Source: Blepharisma stoltei (taxonomy: Eukaryota; Ciliophora; Heterotrichea; Heterotrichida; Blepharismidae). Taken from it: a stretch of 64,000 nt of DNA. Under the pieces are notes generated by a model. It searched no databases and was not told the origin of the DNA. It saw only the letters and a list, made by a program, of their open reading frames with translations. The translations under genes were made by a program, and so were the position numbers. Location of the stretch: positions 1-64,000 of the forward strand of contig CAJZBQ010000016.1 in the NCBI GenBank assembly GCA_914767885.1. The letters are read 5' to 3'. Below, in pieces: positions 46,011 to 55,597 of the stretch (the stretch's first letter is position 1; each line of letters opens with the position of its first letter).

Positions 46011-46623
46011 TACTCTCCCTTTTTATGATTGAGTAATGATTTCAAATAGCACCCCCTAGCACAAGAAAAATTTTTTAATGCTTTTATAATGGAATCACTA
46101 AAAATTTTTAAAAAAATTAACCTTCCTCATATGCGAAAAAATTTGCCCCTTGGGGTAGAGAGAGTAAGCTACAATTGATGCGCTCTGCTTACCCAATCAT
46201 AAAGTGTAAAACTTTTAATCGAATAGAGTCATCTTGTCATAATTCTATTTTTAGAGCAATAATGAAAGGCTATCAAGTCTTAACTGGCTATTCTTAAAAA
46301 TACTAGAAATGCACACGCTCGAAAATTTAAAGTTATAAATCTCATCCTTAAACTTTCTTGAGCTCTGGCAGGATAATAAGTAAAAAATAAAAAATTCTTA
46401 TATCTATTTATTTTTCTATGTGGATGCATCATTCACAAGTAACTCAATCAGATTTATAAAAAATTTAGCCCTAAAATTATAATTTCTATTCATTTTAATA
46501 CAAATTTTGATTGATTACACAATATAATGAATATTTAGATTCTTTATAATCTGAACTGATAAAAACGGCCGAAATTATTAGAAATTTTGTGGACTTTTTT
46601 TAAACTTTGATCAATAACATTAA
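46011..46623. other. Intergenic, upstream of Trx-ZZ gene 1
   Basis: AT-rich, with a short degenerate stretch near 46060-46170 that ends GGGGTAGAGAGAGTAAG and may be a remnant of an A-type MITE right end. Nothing else supported. Confidence 0.35.
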
Positions 46624-48821
46624 ATGTTTGGCGACCTACTAGAATTTGGCTCTTCCGTCTTAAAAAAAGCTTCAAATTCAGGCATCTTAAACCCAACTTT
46701 CTATTCCACAAAGCATTACCACTTTTCTGGAAAGGAGGTTTCGGACAATGTATCCCTTTCATTCAGTGGAAAAGGGAACTATTTTCAAATTTCTCAGCTC
46801 GAGTCGCAGCTCTCTGAAGAACAAAAGAAAGTAGAACTTAATATTGATGTGGCACATAAAGCTGGAGACCCATTTCCTCCAATTCCAGTCTTCAAACTTT
46901 CCGACGGCGAAGAAGTTATATTGACTTCTAATGATAGCGCCGTCGAAGCCGGCAACACTTTCCCCTAGGCGCACCTTGGTGATCGAAGCGGACCGGCCCA
47001 GAGGTCTGTGGGCCCGATGCGGCGAAAGGCGAGCGGAGGTCTGGGCTTTGCCAACCCCGTAGTGGACGTTAAGCGTTATAAGTAGTAAGTTAAGTTAAGA
47101 CTTCTAATGATAGCAAATTTTATCTATATATGTTTTGAATGTCCTGGAGCCCATCAAGCCAGGAGCCTATGAAGTATAACCAAGCAATAATGGAAAGAAA
47201 CCCTGACTGAGAAGGACGCGTTGAAGTTATTGCAATTTCTATTGATGATACCAGAGCTGAGGCAGAAAGGAAGATGAAAGATGAAGGATGGGATAAAATT
47301 TCTTCATACTGGGCAGGCAGTGACTCATATTATACAAAAGCGCCAAAAAGCTTAAAAGTTGATGAAATACCTACCTATGTTTTAGCGCATCAAGGAAAAA
47401 TCTTGTGGAGAGGAGCTCCTGGGAAGGTAGATTTAGAACAAGTCATAAATGAAGGACTTTCAGGGAGTCATTTATCATTACCGCCACTTCCGCTAAAACC
47501 TGGAGACGTTTGCCCTGCATTTAGCGCTGTAGATGCAAATACAGAAGAAGATGTAGATTTTTCATTGGCAGATGATAACGGCAAAATTTATTTAATAAAT
47601 TTCTGGGCTATTTGGAGTGAAAATAGTGTAAAATGTATGCAAAATTGCCAAGAAATTCTTGCTACTCATCAGGAATGGGCAGATAAATTCTTTGTTTTAG
47701 GAATTTCAATAGACTCATACAGAGAAGAAATTGTTGGGAATTTCCAAGATAAAGGGTGAAATTTAATTAAAAACTTGTGGGCAGGATCAGAGACATGGTA
47801 TGGGCCAGCACCAAAAGCTCTTGTGCTTGAAAACATGCCTTATAGTGTGCTAGTTCAAAATGGTAAAATTGTTTTCTCAGGTGATCCAAGTGGGAGAAAG
47901 CTCGGTTTAGACTTAGAAGCTATATTAAAAGGGGAGCCACTACCGAAAAAATATCCAAATGAAGCTTATCTAATGAGTAAAGATGAGCTAGATGGAAAAT
48001 TTGAAGCATTGAAAAATGCATATGAAGAATTCGTATCAGACAATCCATATACTCAACGTCCTGTCATTAATTTTGATGCCAAATTAACACTTAAAGTTGA
48101 TTCTGAAGAAGAAGCACAAGAATCCTTTATTTGGGGAGAATATTCTCTTAATCCTCTTCTAATTAAAACATACTAAAATATTTTTATTCAAAAAACATTT
48201 GTGATAAAAAAATAAAGAAAATCCAATTAAAAATTTAATTAATGAAGAATTAGTGAAAAAGACGCAGTTTCTTCTCTTACTAGAAAAATAAAAGATGCTA
48301 TTCCAGAAGCTGATATAAGGCTTAAGTTTGAACCTCCAGCAGCATTTTGTGAAAGGGGGTCTCAATGCAATCTATGCAATGCTCCACTAACCTTTAACGA
48401 TACTCAATATGAATGCTTATATTGTGACCCAAAGCACTATCATTGTGATAATTGCGAAAAAATAATCAAAGAAGGTGTAGTAGGCTCTGCGAAATTTGCG
48501 CATCCTCATTTTACGTTTGTTATTCATCCAGGTGCCCAAAAATTGGATAATTTAAGATATGGAGCAAACCGCTATGACATGACTGAGTATTGTGAAGACA
48601 AAAATGGTGAGGGACACTGTTGCTCGTGTGACAACAGGAATGCAGGGCTTTGTGATGGAACTGTCATTGGAAATAGATATAAATGTGCCCACTGTCCAGA
48701 TTTTGATTATTGCCAAAAATGCCAAGAAAGATATGAGACTCGTGATGAAAAGACAGTTGAATGGGCAGAAAGCCATGGACATTTGCCTTGGCATATCATG
48801 ATCAAGCTGAGAATGCCTTAA
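46624..48821 (+). CDS. Double thioredoxin-double ZZ protein 1, active-site cysteines lost
   Basis: The pieces 46624-46938, 47115-48150 and 48253-48821 join to 639 residues. Order: N-terminal region, thioredoxin-like domain 1, thioredoxin-like domain 2, helical linker (LMSKDELDGKFEALKNAYEEF), ZZ zinc finger 1 (CNLCNAPLTFNDTQYECLYC, then HYHCDNC) and ZZ finger 2 (CCSCDNRNAGLCDG, then RYKCAHCPDFDYCQKC). The fold parts are kept (FWMSW, EVIAISIDD, IPTYVLAHQGK), but both WCGPC sites are gone: WSPSS near 47145 and WSENS near 47613. Gene 2 keeps both. It is therefore probably redox-inactive. TGA serves as Trp (for example near 47208). Two IESs. The Trx-Trx-ZZ-ZZ order resembles nucleoredoxin-type proteins with added ZZ fingers. 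Confidence 0.8.
46939..47098. mobile_element. GC-rich insert with 16-bp repeat in Trx-ZZ gene 1
   Basis: 160 bp, strongly GC-rich, between two perfect copies of GACTTCTAATGATAGC (46923-46938, 47099-47114). It ends in TAAGTTAAGTTAA, a simple A/T-rich tail as retroposons have. Excision joins TSNDSKFYLYMFW in frame. No inverted ends. The perfect repeat means a recent insertion. Confidence 0.85.
48151..48249. mobile_element. 99-bp IES in Trx-ZZ gene 1 (TTA)
   Basis: Between TTA copies (48148-48150, 48250-48252) with inverted ends ATCCTCTTCTAATTAAA and TTTAATTAATGAAGAAT. Removal joins GEYSLSEKDAVSSL, aligned to GEYSATEKDVAASL of gene 2, which has no insert here. Confidence 0.9.
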
Positions 48822-49504
48822 AAATAGGCTAAATAACTCTCACTAATTAAGTAAGAACAAACCATTTAAAGAATTTTTGGGAAATTATCTTTTTGATATA
48901 TCAATTATTTTATCTAAATATTTTATATATATCATTATTGATTTATTTAACTTTTATAATTTTTTAAGTTGAATTATAAATATTAATTTTTTATAATAAA
49001 TAAAATATTTTTAACTATTTGCAAATTGGGATTGTTTTAAAGTCTCTAAACCATTCTATTCAAGTATTACTTCAAAAAAATAAACCCTTATATAAGTGTA
49101 AATCCTTTTGCTCATTCCTAAAGGAAGAAGGAAAGTAAGTCTTTCAAGTCTTTATTTATTTCATTGTTTTATATTATCATTAATAATTAAGCGAAAGTTA
49201 GAAATTATCGCCCTCATAAGCAATTAATTCTAATTAATGATAAGATTTTAAATTTTGCTCCAAAGCATTATTGCTTTTTAGGGAAAGATGCAAAATGGAG
49301 TGTATTGTTTGCTTAAATGGATAACAAACTCGTTGAAAGTATCTCAGTTCGAATTGCAGCTTTCTGAAGAAGAAAGAGCATTCTTCTTGATATTGATATC
49401 ATTCATTAGTAGAATTTGAAATTTTTCAGATAATCCAAAGAAAATCATATAGATAAGAGGAAAGATTAGATGAAATTTCTTTTAAGCTGAAAAATCTATA
49501 TTAA

Positions 49505-49555
49505 TTCCCCCTCTCTATGAGTGAACAAAAATTTTTTTTCTCTCGCGGAGGGGGT
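49505..49555. repeat. Solo family A hairpin
   Basis: TTCCCCCTCTCTATGAGTGA, ACAAAA, then a T run and CTCTCGCGGAGGGGG, flanked by TTAA on both sides. It equals the terminal hairpin of a family A MITE with no body, so it is either a deletion derivative or a minimal element. Confidence 0.6.
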
Positions 49556-50479
49556 TAATTTTATAATAATCAATTAAATTATAATATACAAGTTTTGTTT
49601 GCTATATTTGTTTTGAAGTGAGATAAATTACTATTTATTTTTAAAAATTTCTTATGAAATTTTAGCCAGCACCTTTTATAATTTATATGCAGACATTTTA
49701 TTATAAATGGGATTTTAAGTTCATTTATTCTTTATCGCTTAAAATTTTTATTAAAATAAAATATCATTATTACTGAAAATACATACATTTATAATAATGA
49801 AATAGATTGCCCTTATATAATTTTGAAACTTTAATTTCTAAAAATATCTGCATATCAAGGCCAAATAACATTTTATTTTCTTTCTTATTTTGGAATTTGT
49901 ATTATTATAATTTATTTTTTTTGCTTAATTATATCCTTAAGATTAAATGATTGAATTGCCTAGATATTTATTATTGTTAGATTTTTTAATAACTTTAGAT
50001 TATCTCTGCAATGAACAAAATACCAGTGGTGAAAGTTGTATATTATAATTTTATCTAAAATTATCGTTGAAATCTCTTCACAACAAAATGGCCGATTTTA
50101 ATGCATGCTCTTATCATGCTAAAAAGATTTTGCTTTAAAAGCATCTATCTATGCTGATACTGAATATGGGAATCAGCGATTAAATATTTTAATCTGAAAA
50201 TTAAATTCATTTGTATGACATATATATATAAACTCCATCTAATGCATCAGCCTAGCACAGTTTTACTCTAAGTCCTACATCTACTTAAAAATCTATAGAA
50301 CAAAATAATTTAAGAAATGCAAATTCACAAAGCAAATTTAAACGAGGCTTCAAGTTATGAAAAAAGCACTGGATCAACTAAATAGCCCAATTCGGGCTAC
50401 TCATAGTAATTTTGTATAATATTAGAGTTGAGAATTAAATTCTAGTATCAAATATATATGATATTTATATAGTAGAGCC

Positions 50480-50770
50480 AGTAGCCCAAATAGAGCCAGA
50501 CTTCAAGATTCCAGACAGTTATCGAGAGCTAGTAGACAAAATTGTTCCAATAGAGTCAATAGAGCTAGTAGGGATAGACTTAGCAGGGTTTGGCCAGAGT
50601 GTCGAGGAGGTTTCATGCTTGACCAGCCATCAAGCCTCTTAATATGTACTCCAAGGTTCGAGTCAGGCCAAAAGCCGGCATTACGAAATTAGCGAAGTTC
50701 GCGCGCAGCTGAGCAGACCTCTTTGAAAGTTTGCCTTGGGATTAACTTTAAGCAAGGACAACCTAATCGT
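50480..50770 (+). mobile_element. tRNA-derived SINE-like block
   Basis: Contains an A-box-like TTTGGCCAGAGTGTCGAGG, an arm GCTTGACCAGCCATCAAGC that can fold as an anticodon-like hairpin, and a B-box-like GGTTCGAGTCA about 60 bases later, in the order and spacing of a type II (Leu/Ser) tRNA. The T-arm pairing is poor and the anticodon loop lacks the universal T33, so it is not a working tRNA. Edges and flanking repeat not found. Confidence 0.45.
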
Positions 50771-51008
50771 TAATAATCTTAATCCTAAAATGCTTATCTT
50801 TTGTATATTCAATAGCTAATAATTTTTTATTATTTCATTGATTGAAATTTGCCATTTGTAATGCATAATAAACCTTTTTCTATCAAAACTAATGCAAAAG
50901 CTTTTTAAAAATACTAAGTTTTCTGGCACATCATCAGTGGCTAAGGCCGGAAATAATCATCCATTTTATTTGCCTTATAAGCTGACAGAATCCTATTAAT
51001 GGTAATAA

Positions 51009-54000
51009 ATGTTTGGCGACCTATTAGCGACTGGCTCTTCAGTCATAGCAAAAGCTTCCAATTTAGGCATCTCTGGCCTTAAGTTTAACTCCAAAAAGCA
51101 TTATGGCTTTTCAGGGAAGGATGTAAAAGAAAACATATGGAATACCATAAATGGAAAAGGGAACTATTCCCAGGTGTCTCAGCTTGAATCGCAGCTTTCT
51201 GAAGAAGAAAAGAGCGTTCGCCTTTATATTGAAGTTGCTCCTAAAGCTGGAGATTCGTTTTCATCACTTTCAGTTTATAAGGTTTCCGACGGTGAAGCAG
51301 TTACATTGAATTTCAATCCTGAGGACAATAAACTCTATTTACTGGATTTTTGGGCTACATGGTGTGGGCCTTGCCAAGAGCCTATGAAGCATAACCAAGA
51401 AATGCTTGAAAGAAACCCTAGCTGGGAAGGACTTGCTGAAATCATTGCAGTTTCTTTGGATGATACCAAAGAAGATCCAGATGCCAGAATGAGAGAAAAA
51501 GGGTGGAACAAAATTACTTCATATTGGGCAGGCGCAGAAGGATTTGGTAGTACCTCAGCTAAAAGCTTAGGAATTGAAGGAATTCCTTCCTGCTTTTTAG
51601 TTCGCAATGGAAAACTTTTATGGTCTGGCCATCCAGCTAACACCACCTCTTAAATTGGAACTAAAAACCTTTATCGAATTTAAGGATTGTTTATTATAAA
51701 TTAAATATATTTTTAAAAATAGTGATTCAAAGCATAGTTATTTAAATTGCGCTGCCCGTTTAAATTAGAAAAAGCTATAGTTAAAATTTTATTTTGATGA
51801 CATTAAACTGAGTATGAATAGAATTTAATATTTTTCGCTATTAACATTAAAATTTTGTTCTGATTTTCATTTCCAATATAAAGCCGGAGTAAGGTAGATC
51901 TAGAAAAATTAATAAACGAAGGAATCGCCGGGAGTCCTTTATCCTTACCTCCACCTCCTCCTGAAGTAGGAGATCCTTGCCCTACCCTAAATGTTTTGGA
52001 TACAAATACAGAAGAAGCTGTCGCTTTGACATGGCGAGAAGATGATGGCAATGTTTACTTGATCGATTTCTGGGCAACATGGTGCGGACCTTGCCAAAAG
52101 CCAATGCAGCATAATCAAGATATGCTTGCAAGCCATCCAGAATGGGCAGGCAAATTTGTTATCTTAGCAATTTCTTTGGATGATGGGAAAGATGAGGTAA
52201 TTGAAAGATATAATCAAAGAGGATGGACTTTGGTAAGGAACTTGTGGGCTGGTCCTAAAGGATTTGACGAATCAGCTCCACAAATTTTTGGAGTTGATGG
52301 GATTCCTACTTGTGTGCTAGTTCACAAAGGAAAAGTTCTTTGGAAAGGACATCCAAGTGAAAGAAAATTCGAGCAAGATGTTGACTTACATAGCTTAAAT
52401 TATTATGAAAAGCTTCCTAATAGGCCCTTTTGAATTTGCTTTTCACGTCTTTTTGCTTAGTTCCACTGTTTTTTGCTAGTCCCAAGCATGGCCTAAAACT
52501 GCGTGCTCCTCTTGGACAGCGGCCTGCACTCTCAACCTGACAGTAACGATTGTAGATTACTATTATACACGTCAGCGAACTAACTATTTCAAAAGTAAAT
52601 TTCTGGTCAGCCAGTCGATGAGCTGAAACTCATAGTCCTGGGCGCAAGTCCTGGTATCTAGATTTCGTCCCTATTGGCTATGTGACCACCTCTGGTATTT
52701 CTTTTTCTAAATTCCAAGTTCAATCTGGTCTTGGGATAGGGTTGCCCTTAGTTTGAGCTGTATCCTTAGTCTGGCGTTGTTCACCAAACAGGCATTAACC
52801 CGGTCGAATCTTACGCACAAATCTCCCTCTAAAAGTTCCCAGCTACCCTTATAACTACGTCGTTAAAAGGAAAGGTTGGTTCTCTATGCCAGTTTTATGC
52901 CGAATATGATGTTGATGCTTTATTAAAAGGAGAGCCATTCCCAACTAAATATCAACAAGGAGAAGTTCATCTGATAAGCAAAGAAGAATATGACGGAAGA
53001 ATCGAAGCATTGAAAAAAGTTTATGAAGAGTTTATATCAGCAAACCCATACATTGAACCTCCTACAATTAATTTTGATGCAAAATTATCACAAACAGCTG
53101 ATTCTCATGAAGAAACTCAAGAATCCTTCATTTACGGTGAATATTCAGCAACTGAAAAAGATGTAGCGGCTTCTCTTGCTGACAAAGTAAAAGATGTATT
53201 CCCAGAAGCTGAAATAAGAGTAAAGGCTATTCCTGCTGAAGCGTCTTGTGAAAGAGGCAACCAATGCAACCTTTGCAATGCTCCATTAACACCTAATGAT
53301 ATTCAATATCAGTGCTTATACTGTGATCCAAAGCATTACCATTGTGAAAATTGCGAAAAAGTGGTCAAAGAAGGCATAGCTGGCTCTGCCAAATTTGCCC
53401 ACCCTCACTCTGTATTTGTTATTCATTAGATTGATATTTATAACTTTTTTGCCTTTTATGGGTTGCCTAAATCTAGAGCTTCCCGCTTTGTCTTTCCCAC
53501 ACCGGGCCCACAAGTCGCTGGGCCGACCTGCTTTATTTCACCAAGATGTGTCTGCTAAAATCCAAAAAATGTATTTCTCGGCAAAAGGAAAAATACATAG
53601 CCCTAGGTGTAACTTTCGGTTTCACGCTAGGTACTTGCCCTTATAGCCTTAAAGACTTTGCTGGGCTTTCCCTTTCAAACTATTGCGCTCTCCTTCCCAT
53701 GAGATAAAATCAATTCCTGAAAACGGACTAGGGCTAGGCTCTGCTCACTGCTAGAATTGCTTACCTAGCATAGCTGTCTATCTCTGGTATAGCAAAACCT
53801 TGCCGGGTATAATTTAAATAGGGCTCGAGACTGTCTGGCATTCCGGTCAGACCCAATTTGATACGCCTTATTAATTATCCTGCATTTTTATTCACCCAGC
53901 AGCTCAAAAACTCGACTTTTTGAAGTTTGGAGCAAGCACCCATGAGAAAACTGAATTTGCAGAGGATCAAGAAGACAAGAAGCACTGGTGTGGGTGTGAT

Positions 54001-54379
54001 AATAGAAATACAGGACATTGTGATGGGACTGTCGCTGGGACAAGGTATAAGTGTGCTCATTGCCCAGATTTTGACTACTGTCAAGCGTGCCAGGAGAAAT
54101 ATGAAGCTAAGGAAGAAAAGACAATTGCTTGGGGATAAGGATCAGAGGAAATTAATTCAGTTCCTGGCCAGTTGAGTTCTAGCCTCTCCCTTATATGGCG
54201 TTAAGCATTAATTATATAAAGCCCTTCTTAAATGATAGAGTTCCAAGTAAAATGTGGAGAGTCGCCCAAACTAGATTATGAAGCAAAGAATTCTCTCATG
54301 ATTTTATTTGTTTATTGCTTGGGCAGATAGCCATGGACATAGATCTTGGCATATCATGATAAAATTGAGGATTCCTTAA
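51009..54379 (+). CDS. Double thioredoxin-double ZZ protein 2, cut by four IESs
   Basis: The pieces 51009-51640, 51893-52384, 52916-53425, 53895-54133 and 54324-54379 join to 642 residues in one frame. Thioredoxin domain 1 has WCGPC at 51360-51374, domain 2 has WCGPC at 52080-52094, each followed by the cis-Pro region (GIPSCFLVRNGK, GIPTCVLVHKGK). Then a linker (LISKEEYDGRIEALKKVYEEF), ZZ finger 1 (CNLCNAPLTPND, CLYC, HYHCENC) and ZZ finger 2 (CGCDNRNTGHCDG, KCAHCPDFDYCQAC), and a short tail (HIMIKLRIP). Likely a cytoplasmic disulfide reductase recruited to partners through ZZ fingers; target unknown. No insertion site is shared with paralogue 1. Confidence 0.85.
51641..51889 (+). mobile_element. 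Family B-like MITE as IES in Trx-ZZ gene 2
   Basis: 249 bp between TAA repeats (51638-51640, 51890-51892). Ends CACCTCTTAAATTGGAACTA and TTTCCAATATAAAGCCGGAG are inverted and match the family B motif. Excision gives GHPAKVDLEKLINEG, aligned with GAPGKVDLEQVINEG in the uninterrupted paralogue: a perfect frame restoration. Confidence 0.9.
52385..52907. mobile_element. SINE-like insert in Trx-ZZ gene 2 (8-bp repeat, no TA)
   Basis: 523 bp, GC-richer, between GATGTTGA copies (52377-52384, 52908-52915). Removal with one repeat gives FEQDVDALLKGEPFPTKY, aligned with GLDLEAILKGEPLPKKY of paralogue 1. No inverted ends. A weak B-box-like GGTCGAATCTTACG lies near 52812. Confidence 0.8.
53426..53887. 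mobile_element. SINE-like insert in Trx-ZZ gene 2 (7-bp repeat)
   Basis: 462 bp, GC-richer, between TTATTCA copies (53419-53425, 53888-53894); the repeat may extend left with a mismatch. Joining gives HSVFVIHPAAQKLDFLKFG, aligned with FTFVIHPGAQKLDNLRYG of paralogue 1. No inverted ends. Confidence 0.8.
54134..54313. mobile_element. Insert in Trx-ZZ gene 2 (10-bp repeat, no TA)
   Basis: 180 bp between perfect copies of ATTGCTTGGG (54124-54133, 54314-54323). Excision joins EKTIAWADSHGHRSWHIMIK, aligned with EKTVEWAESHGHLPWHIMIK of paralogue 1. No inverted ends. Confidence 0.85.
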
Positions 54380-55030
54380 TCACTTAATTTATCTTTTCTC
54401 TAACTTTAAGTATGAATCTTTTAAAAATTGAAGGAATATATTGATCTAATTTTAAAATATTGATTTGAGATTATTTATAGGCCTAATTTAGATAATCTTT
54501 AAAACTTACACATTCCATCAAAATTTTATCAAAGATGCTAGGCTATAAACTTTTTGTTTTAAAGAATAAGTCTTCAATCTTATTATTTATAATTGATTTA
54601 ATTGAAATTTATGGTTGAGCCAAAAAATTTAAACGGTGCAAAATTCCCTTTTTTAGTTAAATTTTTTTTATAGGTAAAAATAAGAATTTATATATAACTG
54701 TCTTTGATATATAATAATGTCTCCAAAAATCAAAAATTTACCTATAAGTATTTTATTTTAAATGGAAAAGTGCTATGTAAACAAAAAAATAGTACGTTGA
54801 ATCTATATTTTATAATATTTTTTACTTACCTATGACATCCAAGCAAAAACAATTTTATTTCACACACGAAAAAATAAAAATTAATTTAATATGTAAATTT
54901 ATGTTTTATAATGTAAGGCTCTTTATTTTCTGTATATAAAGATAATAAAATCTTTTTAAGTTTAATTTGCTATAATTAATATTAAATCCGCAACTAAATT
55001 AAATTTAGTTTATTTATAAGAATAAAAGTA
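54380..55030. other. Intergenic, nothing recognised
   Basis: AT-rich 3' flank of Trx-ZZ gene 2. No frame or element supported. Confidence 0.45.
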
Positions 55031-55481
55031 ATATACATTAATATGGCGGAGGTGACCACCCAACCTCTTGGCGCAATTTCCTCAAAACCTGCAGGGACAC
55101 CCAGGTGGAGGAACCAAGTCGAGATAAAGGTCCGGCATCCTTAAAGTATACCGGCAGAGGTTTTCTTCATGCCACAGAGTATAATACCTGGGACATGAGT
55201 TTTTCCTCCTGACATTGAGTTGGAAAGGGCACAGTCAGCCATTTCCGCAAGATTAGGTATGATCCCTACTCGAATTAGAGACTCAGAAGACAACAGGTGC
55301 CTAGCTTGAAACTGGGAGTTACGCCCCAGGCTCCAGCCGAAAGCAAACGGACGCGCCGGGAGCAAGTCAGGTAGTCGAGCCTGAAGCGAGGCAGAGGTAT
55401 CAGCGGAGCCCTTTGAGGGTGATGAGCTTGCAGAGGTGGAAATCCTCGGCCGTCTTTAAACAAGGTGTATAAGTTAATTAA
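55031..55481. mobile_element. GC-rich SINE-like element with 18-bp target repeat
   Basis: 451 bp, clearly GC-rich, between perfect copies of TTTATAAGAATAAAAGTA (55013-55030, 55482-55499). No inverted ends. An internal minus frame (55141-55365) has no recognisable product. It is the intergenic counterpart of the exon inserts with long repeats and shows the class inserts by target-primed-like duplication. Confidence 0.75.
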
Positions 55482-55597
55482 TTTATAAGAATAAAAGTAG
55501 AAAACAGTAATTAATTTTAAAACTGTGAATAAATCCTGGATAATTAAATAGCAAAACAATTCAAGTTAAATAATCATCACAAGCAACCTTATTTAGC

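Larger units (their letters stand above)
48822..51008. other. Intergenic: gene fragment, solo hairpin, SINE-like block
   Basis: Mostly AT-rich. Items seen: a broken Trx-ZZ N-terminal fragment at about 49240-49420 (VSQFELQLSEEERAFFLDIDI); a solo family A hairpin at 49505-49555; and a GC-richer block at about 50480-50770 with tRNA-like promoter boxes. The rest, including 49560-50470, shows nothing I can support. Confidence 0.5.

Noticed and set aside
50560-50680. Functional tRNA-Leu or tRNA-Ser gene
   Set aside because: No T at position 33, weak T-arm pairing and no clear acceptor stem.
51009-54379. Separate small thioredoxin genes
   Set aside because: The shorter frames end exactly at insert edges and rejoin to one protein that matches the paralogue at 46624-48821.
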